Below, one piece after another: positions 17,469 through 26,308 of a stretch of 64,000 nucleotides of DNA. Numbering within the stretch: the stretch's first letter is position 1; each line of letters starts with the position of its first letter. This stretch comes from Candidatus Neomicrothrix sp. UBA2517 (lineage in GTDB: Bacteria > Actinomycetota > Acidimicrobiia > Acidimicrobiales > UBA8592): positions 4,999 to 68,998 of the forward strand of contig DDNP01000027.1 in NCBI GenBank assembly GCA_002341185.1. The letters are read 5' to 3'. Position numbers and translations under genes: made by a program. Under the pieces are notes generated by a model that was not told the DNA's origin, made no database searches, and saw only the letters and a program-made list of their open reading frames with translations.

Positions 17469-18520
17469 TAATACACCTCTCCATCTAGGGCTGCTTCAAG
17501 CACATTGGTGGCTGTCATCCAAGCAGCTTGGCCGAAAAGTAAGTTATCTAAATTAAAAGCAATATTGGTTGATGCTGTTTCTCCTTTAGCCATCGAAGAT
17601 CCAGCATTTGCAATTTGGCTTACTACACCAATGACGCCGAGAACTAGAAAGTATGTCATTACAAGGGGATTTACCTGATCTTCTGAAAATCCAGTTATTT
17701 CTCTGTAACGGCTAAGAAAAGCTTCAGGGTCTTCTTCAATCAGATCTGGAGGTGCTGCTTGGGCATAGGCTTTAAAGTACCCTAGATCCTCTCGAGGGTC
17801 TCCTATTGTGGCCAACTCAAAGTCAATGACAACTAGATCGCCTTTTTCATCAACCAACATATTCGCTGTTGAAAAGTCATGATGTACCAATGAAACAGGA
17901 ACCGAAGGAGGGCGGTTCTTATCAAGCCAAGCAGCGACATATCGAAAAATGGGAAGATGCTCGGCATGGTCCATACCAGTTTTTCTCCACATGTGGATTT
18001 GATCTGTTAATGGATCACCAGACTCGGGTCTCGGTAACGAATCAGGAAGTTGCTTTATGGGGATTGTGTGCATAGCCCCAGCTAGTTCAGCGAGTTTAAT
18101 ATGTAAGTCTGATACTCCGTTCTTTTCAATCCAGGGCAAAGTTGACTCAGCTTCCGTGAATTCAATTATTAAAGCGGGAGTTCCGATATGAATGCCGCTT
18201 GCATCAAGAAAACGCGCTGCCGGAGTATTCAAATGCTCAGATACTGACTTAATGACGGAAAATTCCTGTGACCTATCTGTTTCAATTATCGCTTGACCTT
18301 CAGGCGGATCGCCCCGAAGCACAAATGTGCCTTGTTCTGCCAAACCATCCGAAGTAAACGAGGCATCAAAGCGAGCCATTAACCTCGAATAGCCACCGGT
18401 CATTGGACCGTATCCTGAAACATTAATATCAGTTGCTCCCTCCGACTCAAGAAGCGCTGTAATTCTTTCGGGCATCACACTTGGATCTTGCATATGCCTG
18501 ACGCTAGTAGAATCTTGCAT
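17468..18520 (-). CDS. Phosphotransferase family protein (APH/ACAD10-like)
   Basis: A 350-residue protein of the aminoglycoside-phosphotransferase/choline-kinase fold. The catalytic loop is VHHDFSTANMLV (HxDxxxxN) and the metal-binding segment IDFELATIGDP with GDPREDLGYF, both classic for the group related to the kinase part of ACAD10/11, which phosphorylates hydroxyacyl-CoA. The N-terminal glycine-rich strand GGYSRLMARF is present. Internal ATGs near the start leave the exact N-terminus uncertain. It is coupled to a small helical protein downstream. A role in fatty or hydroxy acid catabolism is inferred from the many acyl-CoA genes here. Confidence 0.85.
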   Translation of the reverse strand: MQDSTSVRHMQDPSVMPERITALLESEGATDINVSGYGPMTGGYSRLMARFDASFTSDGLAEQGTFVLRGDPPEGQAIIETDRSQEFSVIKSVSEHLNTPAARFLDASGIHIGTPALIIEFTEAESTLPWIEKNGVSDLHIKLAELAGAMHTIPIKQLPDSLPRPESGDPLTDQIHMWRKTGMDHAEHLPIFRYVAAWLDKNRPPSVPVSLVHHDFSTANMLVDEKGDLVVIDFELATIGDPREDLGYFKAYAQAAPPDLIEEDPEAFLSRYREITGFSEDQVNPLVMTYFLVLGVIGVVSQIANAGSSMAKGETASTNIAFNLDNLLFGQAAWMTATNVLEAALDGEVY

Positions 18521-18538
18521 TAAACGCCTATTGAGATG

Positions 18539-18544
18539 TATGTT
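18539..18544 (+). promoter_or_regulatory. -10 element TATGTT, leaderless start
   Basis: TATGTT is followed by six bases (TCTCTC) and the ATG at 18551 of the ThuA-domain gene. This supports the internal ATG rather than the one at 18536 as the true start. Confidence 0.45.
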
Positions 18545-18550
18545 TCTCTC

Positions 18551-19411
18551 ATGACGAGAGTTCTGTTAGTTACGAAAGGGCACCCATTCGCCAAAGATCA
18601 ATTCTTTAACATCTTTGACCATCTCGTTAACGATCCCGAAAGTTGCGTCACCGACTATACACACGTTGAACAGCCAGCCGCTCAGCACTTCTTCCATTCT
18701 GATTTCTCAAATGAATGGGACGTGTTCGTCATGTATGACATGCCAGGAATCGAATTCAACCGATCGGAAGGTAGCAGGGGAGAGAACCCTGTAACATTTA
18801 TCCCTCCTAGCGATGATTTCAAAAGTGGAGTTCGCTCCATGGTTGAAAAGGGTAAGGGGCTCGTCTTTTTGCATCATGCACTCGCAGGGTGGCCATTATG
18901 GGAAGAGTGGGCAAGAATTATAGGTGGAAGATTCCACTATCAACCAGCTACTTTAGAAGGCATTAGTTACCCAGACTCTGGTTATAGGCACAATGTTACT
19001 CACACTGTGGAAGTAGTTGATGACACGCACCCAGTCACAATGGGAATTCCCACGAGTTTTGAATTTACTGATGAATTGTATCTCGCACCTATATTTGAAA
19101 AGAATGTGCATCCCATACTCAGATCGCATCACGAATTTGCTAGCCAAAAATTTTACTCAGCTGATCTTGCAATACGTGGGCAAGGATTTAGTAATAATGG
19201 ATGGGAGCACCCGCATACAAGTAACGCAGTGGGGTGGGTAAAACATGCTGGGAACTCACCAGTCGCATATCTTCAATTTGGGGATGGCCCCAATCAATAT
19301 AGGGAGCCAATTTTTCAAAAACTTATCGGAAATGCAATAAGTTGGGCATCAAGTAATGAAGCCCATGATTGGGCTCAGCAACGTCGTAAAGATCTTGGTA
19401 TCTTTGCATAA
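18551..19411 (+). CDS. ThuA domain protein
   Basis: A 286-residue protein of the ThuA family (glutamine-amidotransferase-like fold, linked in some bacteria to trehalose utilisation). Characteristic parts are TRVLLVTKGHPF at the N-terminus, the strand DVFVMYDMPG, GKGLVFLHHALAGW with the His-His pair, GGRFHYQP, and THPVTMGIP with FTDELYL. The ATG at 18551 is chosen because a TATGTT hexamer lies six bases upstream; an ATG five codons earlier is possible. A second ThuA gene lies at 36.4 kb. The biochemical role of the family is poorly known; sugar metabolism is a guess. Confidence 0.82.
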   Translation: MTRVLLVTKGHPFAKDQFFNIFDHLVNDPESCVTDYTHVEQPAAQHFFHSDFSNEWDVFVMYDMPGIEFNRSEGSRGENPVTFIPPSDDFKSGVRSMVEKGKGLVFLHHALAGWPLWEEWARIIGGRFHYQPATLEGISYPDSGYRHNVTHTVEVVDDTHPVTMGIPTSFEFTDELYLAPIFEKNVHPILRSHHEFASQKFYSADLAIRGQGFSNNGWEHPHTSNAVGWVKHAGNSPVAYLQFGDGPNQYREPIFQKLIGNAISWASSNEAHDWAQQRRKDLGIFA

Positions 19412-19433
19412 ACCTTTTGAGTCCTGATACTCG

Positions 19434-20087
19434 TTACCACTCGTCCCAGTGAGAAACGGAACTTCCCGGAAGCCGTTTCGCCAATTTAAAATCCGTACCT
19501 TTCGTATAAGCAATGGGGAACAGGCCACCTTGTGTCACTGTGTCATATGGAATTCCTAACAATTCTGCTACTTCTCTTTCATTAGGCAAATGCAACGTTG
19601 TCCATGCAGACCCTAAACCTCTTTCTCGCAAAGCAAGCATGAAGCTCCAAACAGCTGGCAGCAGTGATCCCCATGCGCTCGCTTGCCCAAATGTAGGAAC
19701 TCCTGTATCTAATCTTCCGGCGCCTTGGATGCAAGGAATCATCATGACAGGTACTTCGTGAAAAATTTCACGAAGGTATCTGGATGAATCCATAATCTTT
19801 GGTCGTTGACTTGTCCTTAAGTCATTCTCGCCGTAATCCGGTTGGTCAGGTCTATTCGTGTAGGCGTCGTAATTTGCTCCATAGAAATCAGCGATCGCCC
19901 TTTTTTTCTCTGGGTCGGTTACAAAAACCCATTGCCAACCTTGCGTGTTTGAACCGGTTGGAGCCTGGAGTGCAATATCCAAGCATTCTTCAATTACTTC
20001 TCGTTCAACACGTTTTTCTAAATCAAGTCTTTTGCGCACAGACCGTGTGGTTGTGAGTACGCCATCAGCATCAAGCCCTAATCTCAT
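19434..20087 (-). CDS. Nitroreductase family protein
   Basis: A 217-residue flavoprotein of the nitroreductase fold. The FMN-phosphate-binding SVRKRLD opens the domain, followed by APTGSNTQGWQW in the flavin site, and the C-terminal GLGSAWTTLH segment. Members reduce nitro groups, quinones or enoates with NAD(P)H. The ATG overlaps the nucleosidase gene stop by four bases, within a run of PPOX-type protein, nucleosidase and nitroreductase on the minus strand. A second nitroreductase lies divergently at 21.4 kb. Substrate unknown. Confidence 0.86.
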   Translation of the reverse strand: MRLGLDADGVLTTTRSVRKRLDLEKRVEREVIEECLDIALQAPTGSNTQGWQWVFVTDPEKKRAIADFYGANYDAYTNRPDQPDYGENDLRTSQRPKIMDSSRYLREIFHEVPVMMIPCIQGAGRLDTGVPTFGQASAWGSLLPAVWSFMLALRERGLGSAWTTLHLPNEREVAELLGIPYDTVTQGGLFPIAYTKGTDFKLAKRLPGSSVSHWDEW

Positions 20088-20803
20088 CTCTTCTCCATTC
20101 TAAAATCTTCCAGTTCATGTATCAAAGATAAGATACCTTCGGAAAGTCTATTACTTGCGTATTTAAGGTTCGTATCGAATTCTTCCTCAGTAGCAATTTC
20201 ACCATCTACAAGATCTGTGACCACTTTCAAGGCAGCAAAAGGGATGTTATTCATTGCGCTCACCCATGCCACAGATCCAGCTTCCATATCTTTAGCTATT
20301 GCCTCAACTGAATTCATAAACTCTAGATCGTAGGGTTGAGCATCTAGAGAGTCTCCCGTGCTCACCGTTCCGAGGCTAAATCCCAAAACATAAGCAATCG
20401 AATCCAGATTGGCGACAGGGAAATCACCTATCCCATAATTTACAAATCCCTCTAACGGGATTCTCCTATCGTGGAAAACGCACCGGTTAGCTAAAATAAT
20501 TTCACCAATAAAACCATTCCTTGAAATAAAACCTCCACATGTCCCAGCAGAAATAATAATTTTTGGACTCGTTTTACGTATAGCTAAGTAAGTTGCCAGA
20601 CCTGCAGGGATAGTGCCAATGGCATCAACCCCAAAACGTGAATCAGAGCCGTTGGTAACTAGGTGGACAAATTCATTAGACCAAAGCAGAGCAGTGGTAC
20701 CCTCTCCGAGTGGTTTCCCCTCACCAATAAGACCCAGCTTTTCTCTAACTGGACTGGCTTCAGCTTCCATTGCCGTCACGATAAGTGGAAGTCCTTTATC
20801 CAT
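20084..20803 (-). CDS. 5'-methylthioadenosine/S-adenosylhomocysteine nucleosidase-like protein
   Basis: A 239-residue purine-nucleoside-phosphorylase-fold protein. The opening VTAMEAEASPV, the glycine-rich ISAGTCGGF, the KDMEAGSVA segment with the ribose-binding Met-Glu pair, and KVVTDLVDG with a catalytic Asp match MTA/SAH nucleosidases (Pfs/MTAN). Such enzymes cleave the N-glycosidic bond and recycle methionine. The ATG is two bases after the PPOX-type gene stop, and the stop overlaps the nitroreductase start. Why it is grouped with flavoproteins is not clear. Confidence 0.75.
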   Translation of the reverse strand: MDKGLPLIVTAMEAEASPVREKLGLIGEGKPLGEGTTALLWSNEFVHLVTNGSDSRFGVDAIGTIPAGLATYLAIRKTSPKIIISAGTCGGFISRNGFIGEIILANRCVFHDRRIPLEGFVNYGIGDFPVANLDSIAYVLGFSLGTVSTGDSLDAQPYDLEFMNSVEAIAKDMEAGSVAWVSAMNNIPFAALKVVTDLVDGEIATEEEFDTNLKYASNRLSEGILSLIHELEDFRMEKR

Positions 20804-20805
20804 TT

Positions 20806-21321
20806 TTACTGGTTGCCGTGGTCAGTCACCCATTTTGAAGTTGCTTCACCCATTTTGCGCCCATCATAACCGATTCGTTGCGTGGGGGTAATTTTGAAAA
20901 TTACTCGGCGTGGCGAGTCTAGAAATCCAGCAAAGTTCTTCTGCCATTGCTCATCTGCAGGATTTAATGCCGCGGCAAGTGCCGGATAAAACCATGCTTT
21001 CGTATTGTCATCATCAAGTATTTCACAAGTCCCTTTGTATGTAACTGTCTGATTTGATCCAGCTCTAGTTCCTTTACTGGTAATACAAACAGCGCACCGG
21101 TTATCTCTTCGCATTGCAGGTACCCGAGCCCGTTGGCTGGAAAGAGTAACCCAAAAGCATCCTTTTGCCCATACGTAAGACATAATGACACCCACCGGCC
21201 AACCTTCTTTGTTCGCCCAAATGAATGTGCATTCATTTTGAAGTTCCAAAAGTCTTTCTTCATCTTCGTTTTCAAGCGTGTACACCGTGACATCTTCATA
21301 ATCAAACGCGTCATCTTCCAT
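20806..21321 (-). CDS. Pyridoxamine 5'-phosphate oxidase family protein
   Basis: A 171-residue split-barrel protein of the PNPOx-like group. Features are FIWANKEGWPVGVIMSYVW, the strand GCFWVTLSSQRARVPAM and RRDNRCAVCI, typical of actinobacterial F420- or FMN-binding PPOX proteins. AAGGAG precedes the ATG. It heads a minus-strand operon with the nucleosidase and a nitroreductase, and is divergent from a second nitroreductase across 77 bp. F420 binding is likely for this group in actinobacteria, but the cofactor is not proven by the sequence. Confidence 0.8.
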   Translation of the reverse strand: MEDDAFDYEDVTVYTLENEDEERLLELQNECTFIWANKEGWPVGVIMSYVWAKGCFWVTLSSQRARVPAMRRDNRCAVCITSKGTRAGSNQTVTYKGTCEILDDDNTKAWFYPALAAALNPADEQWQKNFAGFLDSPRRVIFKITPTQRIGYDGRKMGEATSKWVTDHGNQ

Positions 21322-21398
21322 AACATTCTCCTTCGTCCGTTAGCACAAACACTATCTTTCCATTACTTTAAAAAACTACCAAGACAGAAAAGGCTGAT

Positions 21399-22076
21399 AT
21401 GGATCTTTATGAAGCAATGTACACAACGCGAGCCATGCGTCGCGTCAAACCCGACCCCATTCCAGATGCGACTATAGCGAAACTCTTTGATGCAGCTGTG
21501 AGAGGACCCTCAGGGGGGAACCGCCACACATTCAGGTTCTTAACAGTCACAGATAAAGAAGTGATGAAAAAAATTAAGGACATTTATCACGATGCATACT
21601 GGGAGCTTCAAGAGACAAGTTATGCAGAGGTCCAAACAAAACTTAAAGAAGGAGACCCTGACGACCCAGGTGTAAAACAGACACGGCGTATTTCAAATAG
21701 TGCAGAATATTTCGTTGAATACCTTGACCAACATCCAATGCTTATATTCGTTTTCGGAAAACAAGGAGGAGAATCAACAACTTTTCCTGTTCTTTGGAAT
21801 CTTTGCTTAGCTGCTAGAGCCGAAGGACTCGGAACTTTCATTACAACATTGCTTAAGTTACGGAAACAGAAAGTGGAACAACTCCTTGGCATGCCTGAAG
21901 GCTTTTGGCATATGCATGCAATGATTCCGATCGGGTACCCAACTGGGCGATGGGGGATGGCAAGTCGAAAACCTGCAAACGAGTTCGTGTATTCAGAGCA
22001 TTGGGAAAATCCAGTGTCGTGGACTGGAGCCACTAACTGGACCGAGCCGGCGAATTATGGACGAGACCACCAGTAA
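21399..22076 (+). CDS. Nitroreductase family protein
   Basis: A 225-residue nitroreductase. The FMN-binding opening is TTRAMRRVKPDPIP, followed by AVRGPSGGNRHTFRF and, near the C-terminus, GLGTFITTLLKLR. It resembles actinobacterial nitroreductases found with acyl-CoA dehydrogenases rather than the canonical NfsA/NfsB. AAAAGG precedes the ATG. The acyl-CoA dehydrogenase gene starts eight bases after its stop, so the two are in one operon. Substrate unknown. Confidence 0.86.
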   Translation: MDLYEAMYTTRAMRRVKPDPIPDATIAKLFDAAVRGPSGGNRHTFRFLTVTDKEVMKKIKDIYHDAYWELQETSYAEVQTKLKEGDPDDPGVKQTRRISNSAEYFVEYLDQHPMLIFVFGKQGGESTTFPVLWNLCLAARAEGLGTFITTLLKLRKQKVEQLLGMPEGFWHMHAMIPIGYPTGRWGMASRKPANEFVYSEHWENPVSWTGATNWTEPANYGRDHQ

Positions 22077-22084
22077 AGGCAGTA

Positions 22085-23341
22085 ATGGATTTCTCAATAC
22101 CTCAAAAGACACAAGAATTACTAGATGACCTAGACGCATTTATTAAAGATGTAATCAAACCTATAGAACAAGAAGATGACAATATAAGGTTTTTTGATCA
22201 TCGCCGAGAAGATAGTAGAACTGATTGGGATCGTAATGGTTTACCAAATGCGGACTGGGAAAATCTACTAAAACGAATGCGAGAAGAAGCTGATAAAGCT
22301 GGATTCTGGAGATATCAACTCCCCGCACGGTTCGGCGGGAAGAATGGCAATAATCTTGATATGGCAATTGTCAGAGAACATCTAGCTAGAAAAGGCCTTG
22401 GGTTGCACAACGATCTACAAAATGAGAGTTCTATCGTAGGTAATCTTGTGACAGTTCTCATGATGGAGCGTTTCGGCAGTCTAAAACAACAAGAACAATG
22501 GATACCTAAAATGCTCAAGGGTGAAGCCAGAATAGGTTTTGGGCTAACTGAACCTTTGCATGGATCTGATGCTACTTGGATGGAGACAACAGCCGAACGC
22601 GATGGCGATGAATGGGTGATCACAGGTGAAAAGTATTGGAACACCGGCCTTCATCATGCAACGCATGATTATATTTTTGCGCGAACATCCGGCGAGCCAG
22701 GTCAAGGAAACGGAATCACGTGTTTCATCGTCCCAACCGACTCTCCAGGATTCAAGGTTGAAGAGTTTATGTGGACATTCAATATGCCTACTGACCACGC
22801 TCATGTCACACTCACGCAAGTAAGAGTCAATGATGAGGACATCTTGGGTGAGGAAGGAAAAGGTTTGCAAACAGCTCAGCTTTTCGTTCATGAAAATCGT
22901 ATACGGCAAGCAGCGTCTTCTCTCGGAGCAGGTTTACATTGCATCGATACCGCAGTTGAATGGGCTAGGAATCGAGTCGTTTTCGGGAAACCTTTAGCCC
23001 AAAATCAAGCAATTCAATTTCCGCTAGCAGAACTCTATACCGAGGCTGAAATGATTAGGGCATTGATATGGAAAACTGCATGGCAGTTAGATGAAGGTAT
23101 TGACCACATGGAAATTACTGACAAGGTAGCAATGTGTAATTACAGAGGTAACAGATTTTGTTGCGATGCGGCAGACAGAGCCATGCAAACATGTGGTGGT
23201 CAAGGATATGGACGCAAGCTTCCCTTTGAACACATTTACCGTCACCATCGACGCTACCGAATCACAGAAGGTTCGGAAGAAATACAGATACGCAAAGTTG
23301 CAGGAAAACTCTTCGGATTCACATCAAGAGCGAAAGGATAA
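22085..23341 (+). CDS. Acyl-CoA dehydrogenase
   Basis: A 418-residue flavoprotein. The FAD/substrate signature GFGLTEPLHGSDATWMET lies in the middle domain, ITGEKYWNTG follows, and the C-terminal helix domain carries CGGQGYG and ITEGSEEIQIRK, where the Glu matches the catalytic base of short/medium-chain dehydrogenases. The length and the preceding HRREDSRTDWD loop resemble ACAD10/11-type or phosphorylated-acyl-CoA-using enzymes, which is a tentative comparison. It follows a nitroreductase in the same operon. It would oxidise an acyl-CoA to the 2,3-enoyl-CoA, passing electrons to ETF. Confidence 0.87.
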   Translation: MDFSIPQKTQELLDDLDAFIKDVIKPIEQEDDNIRFFDHRREDSRTDWDRNGLPNADWENLLKRMREEADKAGFWRYQLPARFGGKNGNNLDMAIVREHLARKGLGLHNDLQNESSIVGNLVTVLMMERFGSLKQQEQWIPKMLKGEARIGFGLTEPLHGSDATWMETTAERDGDEWVITGEKYWNTGLHHATHDYIFARTSGEPGQGNGITCFIVPTDSPGFKVEEFMWTFNMPTDHAHVTLTQVRVNDEDILGEEGKGLQTAQLFVHENRIRQAASSLGAGLHCIDTAVEWARNRVVFGKPLAQNQAIQFPLAELYTEAEMIRALIWKTAWQLDEGIDHMEITDKVAMCNYRGNRFCCDAADRAMQTCGGQGYGRKLPFEHIYRHHRRYRITEGSEEIQIRKVAGKLFGFTSRAKG

Positions 23342-23394
23342 GGCTACATTACATTACTGACTCGGTTGCACAGTTATAACTCCGAGCAGGGAAG

Positions 23395-24825
23395 ATGGAA
23401 ATGAAAACTAAATTAATTGCCTTTGCAATATTTGCACTATTTGTATCTGGATGCAGCAGTTCTGATTCAGCACCAGAAGAAACAACACAGGTTGAAAAGC
23501 AATCAGAAATAGAACCTTCACAAGAAGATGTTAAAGAGGCTGTAGAACCAAATGCTGCCCCTAACGAAGACGGGAACGACGACGAGGTTAGTGAACCTGC
23601 AGAAGAACCGAAACCCCAATTAGCTAACTCTTTACTTGAAGAGAAAATACTTACAAGTTTAAACCAATGGATTGAAGAGAACGGGGCTCCAGGAACAGCA
23701 GTATCTGTATTGCTACCCGATGGATCACAAGTCAATGTTGCAGCAGGAAGCCGAGACAGGAATGGAACCCCTGCATCAATTGACGACTATTGGAGAATCG
23801 CAAGCATTTCAAAACCGATAACATCAGCAATTGTTCTGAAACTAGTTGAACAAGAAATAATAGAAATAGACGAACCAGTGATGACATATCTAGGAACCGA
23901 ATGGGCACAAGGATATATCCTCGATGGCGTTGATTACGCACCACTAATAACTATTCGCCAGATCCTAGACCACACAGATGGCTTCCATGAATACGCATTC
24001 GACCCCGGATTTTATTTATTAGCGAGCTCCAGACTTGATGTACCCTTTGACCCTCAAGAAGTCGTTGACTGGGGATTTGGACGAGGGCCGTTATTCATAC
24101 CAGGAACCGAATATTCATATAATACCGTCGGTCATGTCATTGCTGGACTCGTCATTGAAGCAGTAACAGGAAAACAAGCCCACGAACTTCTACATGAATA
24201 CATAACGATTCCCGCAAATGCCCCAGACATGTACTTGCCGCCAAAAGAATTCCCACCCGAAATGGTCCCATCTATGTTCGTGCAAGGGGAACTCGCTGAC
24301 CTCATAGTGCTTCTCCCCGGTTTAGCTCCATATTTAGACGATGCAAGAATCTCCGACGAAATCATAGACTTAAGTGTTGGACCACAAGAGGTTCTTTCTT
24401 CAGTCGGATGGACAGGAGGAGGAATCGAATCTCAAATGGATGACCTTGCAAGAGTTTTCAAAGCAATGTTTGACGGAACAATTCTAAACCAAACCTCCAT
24501 TGACCTATTCTCCGAAAAAGCAATCGGAACTTCATATGCTTTAGGAATTCAGTTGAGTGATAGAGTCGGCTATTCAACTTTTGAACACGGAGGAGGCGTC
24601 CCCGGCTTTCGTTCCCATGCCCGCTACTTCCCAGACCTAGACGTCGCAGTGGCATTATCTGCAAATATGATCCCAGTCGACCCAGACGTTGGGGCTATTG
24701 CCGATGAAATATCAAACGTAGTTATTGACCATTTGAAAGAAAATGGCTGGGACGTGCCGGAACCATTCAGTTCTGATACAGACTCGCCTTCAGTTGAATC
24801 AACGGACACAGGGGAGATAGGATAA
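23395..24825 (+). CDS. Serine hydrolase lipoprotein (class C beta-lactamase/esterase family)
   Basis: A 476-residue secreted lipoprotein. The signal peptide ends at the lipobox FVSGC, followed by a roughly 55-residue acidic linker. The catalytic SxxK is SISKP, the YxN is YSYN, and the third box is HGG in FEHGGGVPGF. These define the beta-lactamase/D-alanyl-D-alanine carboxypeptidase-like esterase family. Most such lipoproteins are esterases or peptidases rather than drug-hydrolysing beta-lactamases. It is followed 10 bp downstream by a carboxylesterase, so it may take part in hydrolysis of ester nutrients. Anchored outside the membrane. Confidence 0.85.
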   Translation: MEMKTKLIAFAIFALFVSGCSSSDSAPEETTQVEKQSEIEPSQEDVKEAVEPNAAPNEDGNDDEVSEPAEEPKPQLANSLLEEKILTSLNQWIEENGAPGTAVSVLLPDGSQVNVAAGSRDRNGTPASIDDYWRIASISKPITSAIVLKLVEQEIIEIDEPVMTYLGTEWAQGYILDGVDYAPLITIRQILDHTDGFHEYAFDPGFYLLASSRLDVPFDPQEVVDWGFGRGPLFIPGTEYSYNTVGHVIAGLVIEAVTGKQAHELLHEYITIPANAPDMYLPPKEFPPEMVPSMFVQGELADLIVLLPGLAPYLDDARISDEIIDLSVGPQEVLSSVGWTGGGIESQMDDLARVFKAMFDGTILNQTSIDLFSEKAIGTSYALGIQLSDRVGYSTFEHGGGVPGFRSHARYFPDLDVAVALSANMIPVDPDVGAIADEISNVVIDHLKENGWDVPEPFSSDTDSPSVESTDTGEIG

Positions 24826-24835
24826 GTAGTAAGAA

Positions 24836-26302
24836 ATGCAGTTAACAGTAGATACGCAACAAGGGCCTGTTGAAGGCAGATCACGGGAAGGGGCGATACT
24901 CTTCGCTGGTATCCCTTATGCTTCTCCACCAGTTGGTATTTTGCGATTCGCTCCACCAGCCCCACCAGTCCAAAGAGCAAACCTACTTGAAGCTAAAGAA
25001 TTTGGGCCAGCATCTCCACAACTACCCGGAGATGGGTTAACAGATTCGCATGAAGTTAACTGGAACGAAGACTGCCTAACCCTCAATATCTGCACACCTA
25101 GTCCAGATCAAACAAAACGTCCTGTTATGGTCTGGATCCACGGAGGGGCATACCGGCATGGAACAGGATCAATACCTTGGTACGACGGAACACGATTCGC
25201 CAAAGAAAGCAAAATCGTAACAGTCACAATAAATTACAGGTTAGGAGCACTCGGGTTTGCAAAAATACCAGGAGCTCCAACATCTGGAATTAACGGGATA
25301 CTGGACCAAATCGCAGCATTGAAATGGGTTCAAGACAACATAGAAAACTTTGGCGGGGATCCCAATAATGTGACAATTGCTGGAGAATCTGCAGGGGCAT
25401 TTAGTGTTGCAACAATCATGGCAATGGAAGAAAGCAGTGGCCTTTTTCACAAAGCAATTGCACAAAGCGGAGCAGGCCATCACGTCATATCTAAACAAGA
25501 AGCGCAATCAGTTGGAAAGATGTTCATGGAAAAAATATCTGCGACATCTTTAGAAGAAGCGCAAGAACAAGATGTACAAAAATTATTACACGCCCAAAAA
25601 TACGTAGAGGACAACGCTCACAAAATCATTGAAAAAGGTCAACTACCGTTTTATCCATCAATAACCAAAGGCCACCTTGAAAATTACCCTATAACTCTTT
25701 TCAGTGAAGGAGCTTCGTCTAACATTCCAGTTCTCACTGGAACAAACACTGACGAGACGACTCTATGGGGAACGAATCAGATCCCCGAATCAAAACTTGA
25801 GAAGTGGCTAAAGAATTACGTAGCCAACCCTGAACAATTCATTTCTGCAGTCAAAGAAGACAGAGGAGATATCTCTGCTGGTGACATAGCTCTTGCTATC
25901 TCCACAGATCACGCATTTAGAATCCCAGCCATCCGAATGGCCGAAGCAAGAGCCAATCACGGTGGCCAGACTTGGATGTATGAATTTGATTGGAAGAGTA
26001 AAGCTTTCAACGGAATGCTCGGATCCTGCCACGCCTTAGAGATACCTTTCGCTTTTGGAACGCTCGGAGTGAACGGAACTGATGTCTTCTTAGGAACCAC
26101 AGAACTCCCGCATGAACTGGAAGATACCATGCATACTTCATGGGCAGCTTTTATCACGACAGGGAAACCAGAAACAAACCGCTTATCAAACTGGCCAATT
26201 TACTCATCAAAATCTAGATCAGTGATGCGATTTGCGGAGAATACTGAACTAATAAATGATCCATGGCCATCCGCAAGAAAATCCTGGGAAGGAATCCGAT
26301 AA
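24836..26302 (+). CDS. Carboxylesterase (type B)
   Basis: A 488-residue carboxylesterase/lipase. The oxyanion-hole segment is WIHGGAYRHG, the nucleophile GESAGAFS, the acid in GTNTDETTLW and the His in SCHALEIPFAFG, giving a complete triad. The opening TVDTQQGPVEGR and PYASPPVG are typical of the family. There is no signal peptide, so it is cytoplasmic. It is ten bases after the serine-hydrolase lipoprotein and six before the photolyase-like gene, so all three may be co-transcribed. Ester substrate unknown. Confidence 0.9.
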   Translation: MQLTVDTQQGPVEGRSREGAILFAGIPYASPPVGILRFAPPAPPVQRANLLEAKEFGPASPQLPGDGLTDSHEVNWNEDCLTLNICTPSPDQTKRPVMVWIHGGAYRHGTGSIPWYDGTRFAKESKIVTVTINYRLGALGFAKIPGAPTSGINGILDQIAALKWVQDNIENFGGDPNNVTIAGESAGAFSVATIMAMEESSGLFHKAIAQSGAGHHVISKQEAQSVGKMFMEKISATSLEEAQEQDVQKLLHAQKYVEDNAHKIIEKGQLPFYPSITKGHLENYPITLFSEGASSNIPVLTGTNTDETTLWGTNQIPESKLEKWLKNYVANPEQFISAVKEDRGDISAGDIALAISTDHAFRIPAIRMAEARANHGGQTWMYEFDWKSKAFNGMLGSCHALEIPFAFGTLGVNGTDVFLGTTELPHELEDTMHTSWAAFITTGKPETNRLSNWPIYSSKSRSVMRFAENTELINDPWPSARKSWEGIR

Positions 26303-26308
26303 CTCACA

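Noticed and set aside
23342..23394. Hairpin CTCGG...CCGAG as a terminator
   Set aside because: Only five base pairs with a 16-base loop and no T-run; too weak to call.
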